DNA of 64,000 bases. Origin: Hemibagrus wyckioides. Taxonomy: Eukaryota > Chordata > Actinopteri > Siluriformes > Bagridae. The notes beneath the pieces are model-generated. The model searched no databases and was not told the DNA's origin. It saw only the letters and a program-made list of their open reading frames with translations. The stretch covers positions 7,186,571 through 7,250,570 of the forward strand of contig NC_080731.1 in NCBI RefSeq assembly GCF_019097595.1, written 5' to 3'. Below, piece by piece: positions 40,001 to 51,510 of the stretch. A program made the position numbers and the translations under genes. Position 1 is the first letter of the stretch. Every line of letters starts with the position of its first letter.

Positions 40001-41493
40001 CTCCGAGACGCGGAAACTTGATATCATATTCTGGGAAACAAAACACAAAGAGCATGCAAATCAATGTGACGAAGCCAGATGGTAAAAAGAGGGGAAATGC
40101 CAGTTCCTGTATCATGTCTGTGCACAATCACAATCAGTACTAAAAGAAAAATAGACACGGGATATTCAATAAAGATTAGCAGCAACGTGAATTTAGACTT
40201 TATAGTTTAGAGCTATTAAAATAAACCAGTTGATCTGATTTTGATGAAGCGTGTTGCACTTAAAACATGGCTTCACAAATCTTCACAAACCGCTGATAAA
40301 AAACAAAACAAAACAAAAACATGTGCATCATGTGTCTAAACAAGTACAGAACAATGATTCTTTCCGACAGATAAATAGAAATTTAAGAGATTCGGTTTCA
40401 ATCCAGGTTCAAGCTTAACCTGTTTTTCTGCAACACAATTTGAGATTCCTCAAGTCAACCAACCCTTTAGTATATAACAACTACACTTTAATATTTAACA
40501 GTATCTCGAAGACCAAGGGAATAACAACTGAAAATAAAACCTGTAAACACTACACATTGGTATTATTTTAATTGAAAGCACATTAACCACATGATCCACA
40601 TCAATATATTAGATTACATTAATAAAAAAAATTTAAAAAGTACAGAGAGATCTGAAACAATGGCAAGGGAGATCTTTTTGTCAGATAACTTTTTCCTTTT
40701 GTCACTGAAATATTTCAACATTTATCTCGTCTAAGCATTAGAAAGTTAAAGTGATATCAGTCTCTAAGCAGTAAAACATACCTGGTTATAAGCGAGCAAT
40801 AACAATAACAACATTTCTAGCTAGACCCTGCACAAATTAGCTAGCTACAGCCAACGTTTGCATTTATTATAGTCTCGTATTTACTCTTAGACTACAATAC
40901 ATTATAAAACACAAGTTTTAACTTTCTATATATATATATTGAAAAAAAAATGCAAAAGATTACGTACACATATCTCTAAACAGTGTTAGTTAGCTATCGA
41001 GCTAAATGACAATGCTAACAGACAATAACAAAAGATTAACCCCAACATTGGCGTACACCCAAGTTGTAAAGCGTTTCCATAATGATAAAAAAAACATTTA
41101 ACTGACATTATTTCCCACACCATGCACCATGAGAACCGAGCACTAATATCCCCAAAAACGCAGACTGATAAAGACATGTAGCTGAAGCCCAAGCACCTTG
41201 ATAGCTAGCGAAGCAGCTGGAAGCTAGCAGGCTAGGTGGCTAGTGCTAGCACTTTAGAACAGGTCCGGGCTTCAGAGTGTCGACTCTCTGGCCTACGACT
41301 GGGGAACACATATTGACGCTCTTATGACTGCAAATCGATAAAAAACCGACTGTTTATGGGTTTCTATAAGAAATAAAACGATAACATCTAAAGCCTAGCA
41401 AATAAAACTTTGTTTTAGACTCCGTCAAAGTGCAAAGCAACGGCCAGCTATCATAACACTTTCGCCTACCCGTAACTCCTCAATATCCGCCAT
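34056..41493 (-). CDS. pias2: E3 SUMO-protein ligase PIAS2 (PIASx), complete, 14 exons
   Basis: PIAS2 is a nuclear SUMO E3 ligase and transcriptional co-regulator. Exons on the minus strand: 41470-41493, 39565-40030, 39174-39261, 39040-39090, 38857-38947, 38570-38704, 38371-38476, 37286-37359, 37029-37189, 36789-36922, 35601-35781, 34648-34787, 34499-34536, 34056-34241. They total 1875 bp, or 624 codons plus TGA. In order: SAP domain (about 11-45, [19 protein letters not shown]), PINIT region (about 130-290), SP-RING in exons 8-10 with C360, H362, C383 and C386 as likely zinc ligands, SUMO-interacting motif [13 protein letters not shown] (from 467), and a Ser-rich tail ending DIISLD. Residues [27 protein letters not shown] and VRVP match PIAS2 rather than PIAS1, 3 or 4. 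Exon 11 has two possible donors, and only the downstream one (after 35601) keeps frame into exon 12. Confidence 0.95.
35388..35551 (+). mobile_element. tRNA-derived SINE in pias2 intron 11
   Basis: The head GGCACGGTGGCTTAGGGGGT resembles an A-box and CTGGGTTTGAGTCTCACTCC a B-box. Then GAGTTTGCATGTTCTCCCCA and CCTCCCACAGTCCAAAGACA follow, the same composite tail as the 1118 and 51217 repeats. It resembles the fish Mermaid-type SINE. It ends about 50 bp from the donor of pias2 exon 11. Confidence 0.65.
36210..36702 (+). mobile_element. Tc1/mariner deletion derivative in pias2 intron 10
   Basis: Ends are TACACCAATCAGGCATAACA and, in reverse, TACATTGATCAGGCATAACA. It begins the same transposase 5' region ([14 protein letters not shown] then a stop) and keeps a late piece (CATGTCTGGGCGAGTCAGGG). 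A short foreign-looking stretch with triplicated CCTTTAAGT lies at about 36498-36530. Confidence 0.85.
37640..38230 (-). mobile_element. L1/Tx1-type LINE ORF2 C-terminal fragment in pias2 intron 7
   Basis: On the minus strand the sequence translates as a reverse-transcriptase ORF C-terminal region ([35 protein letters not shown], then [20 protein letters not shown]). The HMFW.CP..FW motif is typical of fish L1-clade ORF2 ends. The usual C..C pair just before it appears lost. Same strand as pias2. Confidence 0.7.
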
Positions 41494-41545
41494 TTTCTGG
41501 CTGCGCTCATCCTGACCAAGCGAGATGTTGACCCACGTGACCTGG
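41486..41545 (-). promoter_or_regulatory. pias2 promoter: YY1-like motif at the ATG and a CACGTGAC E-box
   Basis: The start codon sits within AAAATGGCGG on the minus strand, close to the YY1 core (ATGGCGG) common just downstream of TATA-less starts. A CACGTGAC E-box lies at 41534-41541, about 45 bp upstream of the ATG, the kind bound by USF or MiT/TFE factors. Motifs are seen directly; their use is inferred. Confidence 0.4.
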
Positions 41546-41899
41546 TCAAGGCCGAGCTCTTTAATGACCAGGCTCGGGTCACAAACTGCTCTTGACTACT
41601 TAGAGAAGTGCACTAAAGTAGTAACTTCTACACCTTGCACCCTACTTTACCCCACCTCCAGTCCACCTTTAAAGGAAAAGTCTATCAAGTCTATGAAACA
41701 CATTAACTGTCTTTATATTGAAGTATTTCTGACGTGGATAGTGATTCTCTTGCTAATTTGGTGTTTGGTGCTGCATTCATTCATTATTACTGTGTTAATA
41801 GATGGAAGTTGGCCGAATGTATGTGGACACCTGACCATCACGCCTTCCCCAAACTGTTGCTACGAAGGTGGATGTTCATAATTCTCTAGATCATAATAA

Positions 41900-42456
41900 G
41901 TCAAGTCAAGCAGCTCAGTTCTGGGGATGCCCCTGGACACAATACAGGAGGTGGGAGAAAGGAGGATGGTAATTAAGCTATCATCCGTGCTGGAGAATGA
42001 CTCTCACCCCCTGTATAACACAGTTACATCTCTGATCAGCTCCTTCAGTGACAGACTGTTACATCCTAAATGTCTGAAGGAGCGATACAGAAGGTCTTTT
42101 CTCCCTACTGCTATTAGACTTTACCATCAGAGCTGCCATAGAACCGGCTGCCATAATAAACAATAATACACACTGTTCATACTGATGGTGTGTTCTAGCT
42201 GTGAAATAAAACTGTCATCATAATACACCCTGTTTTGTGATATTCTCAACTGTGAATTACAATAATTATAATCCTGTGCAATACAAGAGTGCAATAACAA
42301 AAATTTATGATGTGCATAATCCAAGTGCAATTGTTTGTGTGTTTTTTTAATGAAATTATTGTTATTCCTATTTTTCTTCTGTGTTTATATAGATTCCTTT
42401 TTTTACTTTGCTCTGCTGTAACGTGGAAATTTCCCCACTGTGGGACGAATAAAGGT
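41900..42456 (+). mobile_element. LINE (Rex1/L2-like) 3' end fragment
   Basis: The short open frame matches the C-terminal tail of a fish non-LTR reverse transcriptase ORF (LSSVLENDSHPLYNTV, then DRLLHPKCLKERYRRSFLPT and AIRLYHQ). The 3' UTR follows, ending AATTTCCCCACTGTGGGACG AATAAAGG next to a (TTATC)n tail, as usual for these elements. Confidence 0.75.
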
Positions 42457-42550
42457 TTATCTTATCTTATCTTATCTTATCTTATCTTATCTTATCTTAT
42501 CTTATCTTATCTTATCTTATCTTATCTTATCTTGTCTTGTCTTATCTTTT
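42457..42550 (+). repeat. (TTATC)n tail microsatellite
   Basis: About 18 pentamers of TTATC/CTTAT with a few TTGTC variants at the distal end, directly joined to the LINE 3' end. This is the self-primed tail of the element, not a CRISPR array. Confidence 0.9.
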
Positions 42551-42840
42551 ATTGTCATTTCAACCACATATAGCTGACACAGTACATAGTGAAATGAGAC
42601 AAGACAACGTTTCTCCAGGACCTTGGTGCTATATAAAACAACACAGCAACATATAGCTACAGAAACGAAAACAACAACATGGAGTGTTCCTCTAGCTACA
42701 GTTCCTCTAACTAGAGGAACTGTAAACTTTCTTATAATATATATATATTTTGTAAACATATACATAAAGCAGCAATAGGTGACAGTTTGAAGTGTGCAAA
42801 AATAGCAGTAGCAGCAGGTGAGTTGAAACATTCCTTTGAC

Positions 42841-43246
42841 TTGAACTAAGATTCCCAAACTCTGTTCCAGCATGACAAGGCCCCTGTGCACAAAGTGAGG
42901 TCCCAAACTCATGAGTCAGTGGTATCTGAAGTGGTTAAGGCTTTTTGTTGTTGCTCAGAACATCAGGGTTCAAGCCCCAGCACCACCAAACTGCCACTGC
43001 TGCTCACTTAAGCAAGGCTCTTAACCCTCCCTGCTCCAGAGGCCCTGTATCATAGCTGCCCCTGCACTCTGACCCCAATTTCCTCAGCTGGGATATGTAA
43101 AGAAAAGAATTCCACTGTGCTGTAATGTATGTATGGTGATAATAAAAGCTTCATTTTCTTGAAACTCAAGTTGCCTCCACAAATCCCACAGCCATGCTCC
43201 AAAATCTACTGGAAAGCCTTCCCAGAAGTGTGGAGACTGATATGAG
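42841..43246. mobile_element. Tc1-type fragment split by a SINE
   Basis: 42841-42904 (CTGTTCCAGCATGACAAGGC, CACAAAGTGAGGTCC) and 43169-43246 (CACAAATCCCACAGCCATGC, GGAAAGCCTTCCCAGAAGTG) are two non-overlapping parts of the same kind of Tc1 derivative in the correct order. A SINE lies between them. Confidence 0.65.
42912..43161 (+). mobile_element. tRNA-derived SINE inserted in the Tc1 fragment
   Basis: The head has GAAGTGGTTAAGGC and a B-box-like GGGTTCAAGCCCCAGC. The body has TAAGCAAGGCTCTTAACCCT and CAGCTGGGATATGTAAAGAA. The 3' end is GGTGATAATAAAAGCTTCAT. The 7-bp sequence AAACTCA flanks it at 42905-42911 and 43162-43168, a likely target-site duplication. Confidence 0.7.
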
Positions 43247-44030
43247 TGGACTGAACCTGATTAAAAAAAAAAAAATCATGTTGATACTATAAATTAAATA
43301 AAACAATTTATATGAAATTACTAATAAAACTAAAGGAATGGAAAATCTCTCACATTTCCATGACATGTCTGTCAGGATTTTTTGCAAACACTTGATTTGT
43401 CCAGCAGAGGGAAGTATAAGAGTGTGTATTAGACAAGCTTCTCTACTTCTGCTTTGACGTTAAAATGAGCTTTGCCTTAAAAGAAATGTCTAGTAAGTAC
43501 ACCCAAACCAATTACATGTTAAAAAAAAAACCTTATGCTTTGCCCCAATAGTCAATTTAAAACAATTCAGAGGTCTACAAGACTGAAGAAATAAACATTT
43601 AGACCTCAGACCTTGCCTAAACCAACTGCTTCTCATATAAATCAAGAAATATAGACAAAAAATAAATATTGTAATATGTTTAATAATTGCTACTAAAGAA
43701 CTGCACTTCTGTTTTTGCCCACTTTCCTGCATGTTTATCAATCCAAAACTCTCCCTCTGTTCATGTCTTCTGTCTATTTATCGGCTCTGGGTCCAGCATT
43801 GTTTTTGTAATGGTCAAAGGGCACAATCCCTCATCCATCTTTGTACAATGAACTTGAGAGGTTTGCTGGTGGTGTTAGAAACAAGATCTCGACCTACCAC
43901 ACAGGTTACTACAAAGTTCAACTTGTACTTAAATGAGGTGTAAAAAATATTTTTCAGACAGTATTTGCAAGAATGACAAAAGAATTCTTTCCATTAAAAA
44001 AAAAACAAACAAAACAAAACAGATTACTAT
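43247..44030. other. Intergenic, no gene seen
   Basis: AT-rich sequence with short poly(A) and poly(T) runs and no recognisable exon or repeat family. The small open frames lack any family resemblance. Confidence 0.4.
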
Positions 44031-44034
44031 TAGT

Positions 44035-44324
44035 GTCACCCAAATGAGGATGAGGTTTCCTTCTGAGCCTGGCAAGTTTTCTTCCTCATATCATCCCAAG
44101 GAATTTTAATATTTTAAAATATTAAATAAAATAGTTTAATAATTTATTTTAATAATTTATTCTTATTTCTAGGTATTTAGTTATTATTATTATTTTTTTT
44201 AAAAATATTTTTTATTTTCATTTTTTCCCCTCCCCTTTCTCCGTTTCTCTTCTTTTGTAAAGCTGCTTTGAGACAATGTTCATTGTAAAAGGCGCTATAC
44301 AAAATAAATTGAATTGAATTGAAT
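44035..44324 (+). mobile_element. Interspersed repeat with (GAATT)n tail
   Basis: GGTTTCCTTCTGAGCCTGGC, TTTTCTTCCTCATATCATCC, then GCTGCTTTGAGACAATGTTC and AAAGGCGCTATACAAAATAA followed by GAATT repeats. This is a common fish repeat in which the middle part here is replaced by AT-rich sequence. The clade was not determined. Confidence 0.6.
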
Positions 44325-47159
44325 ATTACAATAGATTATTTGTGGAAATTATACCTAAAATACAATAGATTTTAATGATCAAACAACGATAAAATGTCTG
44401 GATCCAATCTTAAAATGATGAGTTTACTGACACTGACCTATATGAAATGAAATCTTGTTTTAATGTCCGTTTCCCCCAAAAAGGTTCTCCCCATTTCTTA
44501 TATTGGGATGTTTAGGATGTTAGTCCGTTACAACACAAGCACGCATTGTAATGCATAAATCCTGAAAGACAAATAGATACTAATTGCTATTATTATTTTC
44601 TAATGGTGGAAAAAATGATTAATAAGCTAGTTTATTCTTTGGAAAAAGAGCATTTTACTGTGCCACAAGAACCAAAGTTCAAAAGCAAAGGATTTTTAAA
44701 TCTCTCTGTAAATGTATTTCTATTACCATGTCTGTCTTTCTTTGCTACACAAATAATGTAATGAGGACTATCTGTTCAACATGATTACTGCTTACAAACC
44801 TATTACCCAGGTCTCAGCTCGGTTATTCAATCAAATCTGCTCTAAATTGTATTCTTGAATGTGTTCACTGCTGTATTCATCATTTTAATTCATAATTGTA
44901 ATGCTATTATACACTGCAACCATGTTAACCAGTCTTTTTTAGGTTATTACACAATAAAATTACCTTCAGGTAATTAATTCAGTAAGTCATGTTACCGATG
45001 ATGTTAATGTAATAACTATAATCATTAGTTACAAATATTAATACAAACTAACTGGCAATACAATACTGTAAAATATATATATACACGAGGGGAGTTTTGT
45101 AATTTCTCTTGAATGAAATTAGGAACTGATTTATTTTAATATCACTTAAAAAGAATGATTTCCATTCAGACCAGCTTTGAAATAGTATTCAGACAATCCC
45201 AAGTTTTGGTTGCCTGTCCATGTTAAATAAAACAGTTCATACTCTAATTGAATTCTACCTGATGTAGAAATATTACATTCTGAAGGTGAAGCACATTCGT
45301 TGACGGAAAAAACGGAAAAGAATGGGTTAATATCTGAAGAGTTTCAGGTTCTATATGAACTCATGGAACTCAAGTGTCTCCCTAATGCAAGCAACAATTT
45401 CAAGGCTCGAAAGCCATATAGTGATTTGTGGCATTTCTTTATTGAGAAAACCACAGATGTAAAAGATTGTGAATCCTTTTAAGGTTCAAAAGCATTAAAG
45501 CTAGTGTTGAAGCCTGGGACAGAAAACGAATCCCAGATCACTGTGCAATTAAAACTGTATTTTGTGCATTAATGGTGCTTGGAAACATTACAATGCATGT
45601 AGGCTTTCTCATAAATATCTATAAGCTTTTTGAAGATATAAAGCGTCAGTGTATTATATTTCATTAATGTAGATTATTTATTTATAGTTGCAGTTTTTAA
45701 ATTCATACTTTCATTTCAGATTTTTTGCCATGAGGACGATCCCTCTGTCTTAGAGAGAAATTTGTTCCCGCAAAACTATATTTCCTAATTAAACATCAGC
45801 AAACAAATGTTACTCTTGTTATTCTGTAGAGAGTTTTTATGAAATTTTATAAACTAAATCCTTACAAAATCCTTACAGGAGTGATCATTCAACACATCAC
45901 CTGCCCCATAATCTGAAACTAGCACAGCATCTTACACAATTATTTAATTTCATACCAAATTGGTTTGTACTGTAATATACGTATATTTCATAGAGCCATT
46001 TTACCGAACTGATGATAAGTTATAGATAAGACATACTATAGATATGCATAAATTTAATTTCAGTACATTCAGTACATCTAAAATGTAACTTTATTAGGTA
46101 GCTTTATTATTTGGCCAATAATTCTTTTACAGCATATTATTGTGCAGGTTTATTACTTGAATTCTTCAGTTACTACAATGAAACAAACTGGAAAATTGTG
46201 AATGAGGAGAGTCTATACACCTGAATATCTTGTTCAAACACCAGTTTGGTCTGTGTGTGGTCAAACTGTAGGGCCATATACTTTATTAAAATTATAACAC
46301 ATGTACCCTCATAACACACAGCATTTACTGTAGTCATATTTCAATTAGTTAAATTAAACACACAACAGTTTGGTACTGCATATCAGCTTTCAATAAAGTA
46401 GTAATAGATTTTTAAATCATAAATGATTTGTAGTGCACTTAGATTTTTTTTTAGACCTAACAGTGAAATGCCTGGAAGTGTAAAAACTGACCTGTTCTCC
46501 TTTTTCAAGTTTTGGTACAATGATTGATAAGGGCACCCAGTATAGCCATTTAAGCCCACAGCCTGGCCAAAGTGCCAGTGGCATCTAATTACACAACTTC
46601 CCCTACATGAAATATCTCCTAAAGAAACAGACACACCTGAGGAATTGCCTATATTAACCTTGCCTTCTGTTATTGGCAGCACTTTGACAGAAACAAGACC
46701 CCAATTATTGTTAAAATCAAAGCTGCTGCTGTTAAGCTCAGGAATGAGTGTGTGGAAACCCGTGGCCTTAAAGTGGCTTGTTAGGCCGCTTAGCGCTAAC
46801 TCTGCCGGGACTCTGCCTGTCAACTACCTGTCTCTGCTGGGGTTGTTATTCGAACATAAAATCGAACGTAAAGCCGAATAAGGTGGTTGTTGCATCAGGC
46901 ATTTTTGCTTCAGTATCAACAACAGCAAAGTGTTAGTGGTGGTTTTGCCATGTATTTGCTTCCCAAAGTTCTCTTACTGCAAATGTTAAAGTTCGAAGCA
47001 TATTACCACAGTCCTAAATGAAATTAATAACTGATATAGTTGACTTTTTCATTGATTAAAAAGATTTTCTGTTAAACTCATTGGTTCAGCAGCTTTCTTA
47101 ATAGACATTTTAGGAAACAGAATTAAAATCCCAATAAAGAAATACAACAGAAATAAACA
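44325..47159. other. Intergenic desert, part 1
   Basis: No gene recognised. Mostly AT-rich DNA. A block of balanced, repeat-free sequence at about 46,500-46,870 stands out and keeps a 146-codon frame open on the minus strand, with no family resemblance. Confidence 0.45.
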
Positions 47160-47440
47160 CATGTGGGAACAATTTGGGGATGACCCCTTCCTGTTCCAAC
47201 ATGACTGTACACCAGTGCACAAAGCAAGGTCCATAAAGACATGGATGAGAGATTTTGGTGTGGAGGAACTTAACCAGCCTGCACCTCAACCTGATAGAAC
47301 ACCTTTGGGATGAATTAGAGCGGAGACTGCGAGCCAGACCTTCTCGTCCAAGATCAGTGCCTGACCTCACAAATGCGCTACTAGAGGAATGGTCAAATGT
47401 ATGTAACAGCAGATGTCCCAAAACTTTTGGCAACAAGTCA
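47160..47440 (+). mobile_element. Truncated copy of the Tc1 family that forms the fold-back elements
   Basis: It runs from GTGGGAACAATTTGGGGATG through the FLFQHDCTPVHKARSIKTWM-type region and NRTPLG/IEHLWDELERRLRARP (frame broken) to CCTGACCTCACAAATGCGCT and the end TCCCAAAACTTTTGGCAACA. Only one arm is present. This is the best-preserved transposase fragment of the three copies. Confidence 0.75.
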
Positions 47441-50400
47441 AGATTCAAATATCACACATGAAATCTCTGCAAATGTTAAACAAGGTGCTGTATTATACAG
47501 CGAAGCATGATTTTACATATTGTGTGCAACGAGTACAATAATGGGTAGTGCTCTATAAGTGTTCATTGTATATGTTTATGCATTGCTTCCTTCATTATGA
47601 GGAATGGCAATAAAGTTGAATAAAACACGAATTATTCACATGCCTATATTTTGCATTCTGTATTCTCCATTCAGAAGCTATGGGAGAAACAAACTACTCG
47701 ACATAGATAAATGATGGATAATTGTTTTTAAAAGGCTCATGTGCGTAATAGCTGTAATAACAGACCTTGTTTTCCTATTCAAATATTTACTTCTACCTCC
47801 GAGACTCTTTGCTTGAGATTAATGGGATTTTGAGATGTCTGACAGAGTAACAGAGATTGAGAAACAACAGAACAGTTCAAATGAAAGTAAAAAGGTTGCG
47901 TATGTTAATATTAACGTTTCAGTTTTTAATCTACTCTAATGTTAGATCTATACTAAAAATATTAGAGACAAAAGGTCAGCGATTGTTGTTTTATGTGTTA
48001 TTTGAACTAGCTACTAGAAAGGTCATTAGTAATAAAACATGCAACCTTACATATCTCACATCTTTCAATATTTTCAAGATTTTGAGCCATCTATGCACGT
48101 AGTCAACGCATCACCAAGGTTTTCTTTTTTTTAATTTCTTATATTAGCATGGGTTTCTGTACCTTGATTAGTTAGAAGCGGACTATAGGCTGCTGATCAA
48201 ACCACCATTATGTGGTGGAACCACATCCCTTTGTCATGTGGAAAAGCAGTGACCATGAACAAGGGCTTCTATTTGTAAGGCAAAACAGACACATAAGCAA
48301 AGCTTAACATGGGGGCAGCTGTGTTTGTATGGATGTCAGCATGTTTGTAGCAATGCATTCATCACCTAGCCTCGTACCTATGGTCTGGCTTTGTGTGCTT
48401 TGGTGAATTTGCATTTTAAATGTTTCATGTCATCCACACAATGGCAAATACTGACCTAGTCTAGGTTTCAGATGCCTGGTCTGGAAAAGTACACTGACCT
48501 CCAAAAAGGACATTGTGGAGTGTTTGCTAATTTGATCAGGGCTTCAAATTGATAGATATTTGTCATCTTATAGTCAGGGCTTTATTTTAGGTTATAATGA
48601 CAAGTACTTTCCGATATGTTGCATGTAAAAGGCAGGCCGAAGCAATCACGCAACATTTTATTTTGTCCAATAAACAGACAGCCACATCACTGTGGGCTTT
48701 TAAGCAGAACATATGTTAAAAGACTTAACTATTAACATTCCATACTGACAGAAGCGCTTATGGTGAGGTAAGTTCGATTTATGAATGGTCGATGAAGAGA
48801 CAAGAGAGAATTTATAGTGAATCTGCAACGATCAATGGATTTGACTACATATTCAGTTACTATGGTATTTGTCACCATAGCAATCAAAGATGATCACTGT
48901 GATGGAGCAAGGAAAAAAAATTGAAGAAGTAGACTTATCTTAAAGTGTATATATATTTTCATTGTTATTTTTGAGCAATACAGTAAAAGTATAGAAAAGA
49001 CATGTATTTATTATTTAAACTGTACGAATAAATAAAAATATTTTTTTCTTTCTTCCTGAACTGTAAAGAGTAAAAACACCAGAAGCCACAAATTGTTCAT
49101 TTCTGATAATAACGTTAAAATTTCAGCAATTACCACTGTTACTCTGACCTGTCATACAGAAGGTCTTCGAGATCGGACAGTGTCCATACATGATGTAATA
49201 AACACACTAATTTTAGAAGTCGGGTCATGAACTGTGACCTAGATAGCCGTCAAAATAAATAATTCCCTCAAATTAATAACAGGAACACACCACACTTATT
49301 CCTTCTCCACTCAGACATCTTTCATCAGACTACATTTATATACATCAAACTATTCAACACATGGTAAATGTTTATAGGATTGTAGAGTTGTGAGAGTTTA
49401 ATAAATGAGTGAGCTTTTGGGAAACAGGTACCCGTAGTTACTTTCTAATGGACTTCTCTTGGGTTTCACCTCACATTAAAACTTTGCATATGACAAACAC
49501 ACGTTGACGTTGTTTAACACACAATCTGCTAAGAGCAGTGCTAGATGTGGAGGTTATTAGCGCTTAAAAGCTCTGAATGTCTAGGAAATTGTCTAGCAAA
49601 TTATTAACCCTAAGAAACAAGGAACTCTTTTCCCTAAAAGGAAGCTATTGTAGTTTTTCAAATAAAACTTGTCCTTCCAAAAATGTCACCACAAGGTCGA
49701 AACTGTCATATATTCTTGTCCTTGTCAGGACATTTTGCCCCACACATGTTTACATAATTTTAAATATACTTTCTTTTACAAATGACAAAAATGCTACATT
49801 TATGAACGCAGACCAGAAACACGCACCACATGGCCTTTAAAACTTTTTCTTTTAAACCATGGTCTTTTATTTTTTAATATGATATGTCACAAAAGATACA
49901 TATGTACAAATACCACATATACATATACATGTAGAAATAATGGAGAGAAGCACCTTGAATTGAATGGAATTTTAAACGCTTGTATGAACTTGTGAGTCGA
50001 GAGCCTCTAGTGGTCAATAGTAGTACTGCAGGGAGGCTTTTCTATATACTTTACATGTTAATAAAAAAGGTACATTGTCCAAAATTAAACACCATAATTA
50101 AAAATATGAAAGGATTTTAAAAAGAAAAAAAAAAAACTTGTCAGTGGCTGAAAATCTAGCTTATAGATTTTTGTTGCTATTGTAGGAAGGGGCATGTACT
50201 CCATTAGGAAAGGTTACACAGCAAGCAACAGATATATTATTGATTTGAAAAACTTACTTTAAAAACTTTCTATCATCTTAAAAAATTGAAGCACTTAGTG
50301 CATTCTTGTACATCAATTTAACAACCAACTGCCTCATTTCAGCTTACCCTTAATAATATATATATATATATATATTTTTTTTACAAGCCACAATACCCTT

Positions 50401-50799
50401 ATATCTTTGCCCTTTAAATGGTAAATGTAGTAAAGTAAAGAATTTAGTGTATGGAGCATGATGAATTGTGCTCTCAGGTTGCCTTTGAAGTGCTGCTTCC
50501 TTTTGCCATCACAATAAATCTCATTGGTGACTTCATCTGACCGAACGCCCAAGGCAGGGCCAATGGCACGTAAAAGCGACTCGATCCAGGCCGGTTTACT
50601 TCTAACCTTTTCTCAGGAAAGCTGTTTTTCATTGCAAAGTAGACATATGAACAAACCTTTAGAATATAAGAGAAATGTGTGTGGTCCACAGACTAATTTG
50701 TTTTAGTTCCATCAGGTGACTTTGACACATTTTTCTCAGTGTATTTTACAGACACAGATCATGCATGGAGACTATTTAAATGCATTGACATTCCTGAAA
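47441..50799. other. Intergenic desert, part 2
   Basis: AT-rich sequence with no recognisable exon or clear repeat except an (AT)n run at about 50357-50376. Open frames such as those near 47.86, 49.58 and 50.47 kb are short and unrecognised. Confidence 0.4.
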
Positions 50800-50995
50800 A
50801 GAAATATTTACATTTCTGGGAATTTGGCAGACACCATTATCTAGAGCAACTTACATTTTATCCCGTTTTGCTTTACAACGGAGCAAGTGAAGGTTAAAAG
50901 GCCTGGCTCAAGGTTCCAGCAGCAGCTTGGTGGACCTGGGATTCAAACTCACAACCTTCCAATCAGTAGACCAACACCTTAATCACTAAGCTAAT
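50800..50995 (-). mobile_element. tRNA-derived SINE, minus strand
   Basis: On the minus strand: an A-box-like TAGCTTAGTGATTAAGGTGT, a B-box-like GTTTGAATCCCAGGTCC, then CTTGAGCCAGGCCTTTTAAC, and a tail GGTGTCTGCCAAATTCCCAG followed by AAATGTAAAT. It is the most complete copy of this SINE in the window. Confidence 0.75.
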
Positions 50996-51216
50996 GTAAT
51001 GGAGCAGGCAATGGCAGTTTTTTGGAAATGTTCTTTCGGAAAATAAACTATATGCTGTTCCATCTTGTGCCATCAGCTAGCATTGTTTAATGAGGATTGA
51101 TGAGTATTGGTATTTTTATAAGATTTAGCAATTGAAATGACACTTTTTTTTTTTTTGCAACAACTGCACTGGAATTCTAGCAAGCCAATTTGTCTTCAAA
51201 GTATATATATATATAT

Positions 51217-51510
51217 GCCTTTCTGTGTGGAGTTTGCATGTTCCCCCCGTGTCTGCGTGGGTTTACTCCGGGTAGTCCGGTTTCCGCCCAAAAACATGTA
51301 CATAAGGTTGATTGGTGATTCTAAATTGCCCATAGGAGTGTGTGTGAGTGTGTGTGTGATTATCTGTCTATATGTGGCCCTGTGAAGGACTGGTGACCTG
51401 TCCAGGGTGTACCCCTGCCTTTCGCCAATGTGTGCTTGGATAGGCTCCAGGAGACCCCAGTGACCCTAATTAGGAATAAAGCGTGTATAGACAATAGATG
51501 GATGGATGAA
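51217..51510 (+). mobile_element. Retroelement 3' tail ending in (TGGA)n
   Basis: Same family and strand as 1118-1395: GTGTGGAGTTTGCATGTTCC, TCTAAATTGCCCATAGGAGT, GGTGACCTGTCCAGGGTGTA, GATAGGCTCCAGGAGACCCC, then a short GATGGATGGATG tail. An (AT)n run precedes it. Confidence 0.7.

Noticed and set aside
39335..40048. 237-codon open frame read as a single gene
   Set aside because: Only its first 155 codons are pias2 exon 2; the rest is read-through into intron 2 past the GTAGTT donor.
32900..41493. Reading the eef2 neighbour as pias4, as expected from human gene order
   Set aside because: The protein has the PIAS2 signatures ([27 protein letters not shown] and WCPMRPKKE after the SP-RING, tail ending DIISLD), whereas PIAS4 has a different SAP region and an acidic C-terminus.
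42457..42550. CRISPR-like tandem direct repeats
   Set aside because: Pure 5-bp microsatellite without spacers, attached to a LINE 3' end in a vertebrate genome.
45300..45482. 60-codon open frame in the desert (also 47857-48102, 49577-49840, 52367-52558, 55449-55715, 56941-57213)
   Set aside because: Short, A/T-driven frames with no domain, no partner exon and no family resemblance.
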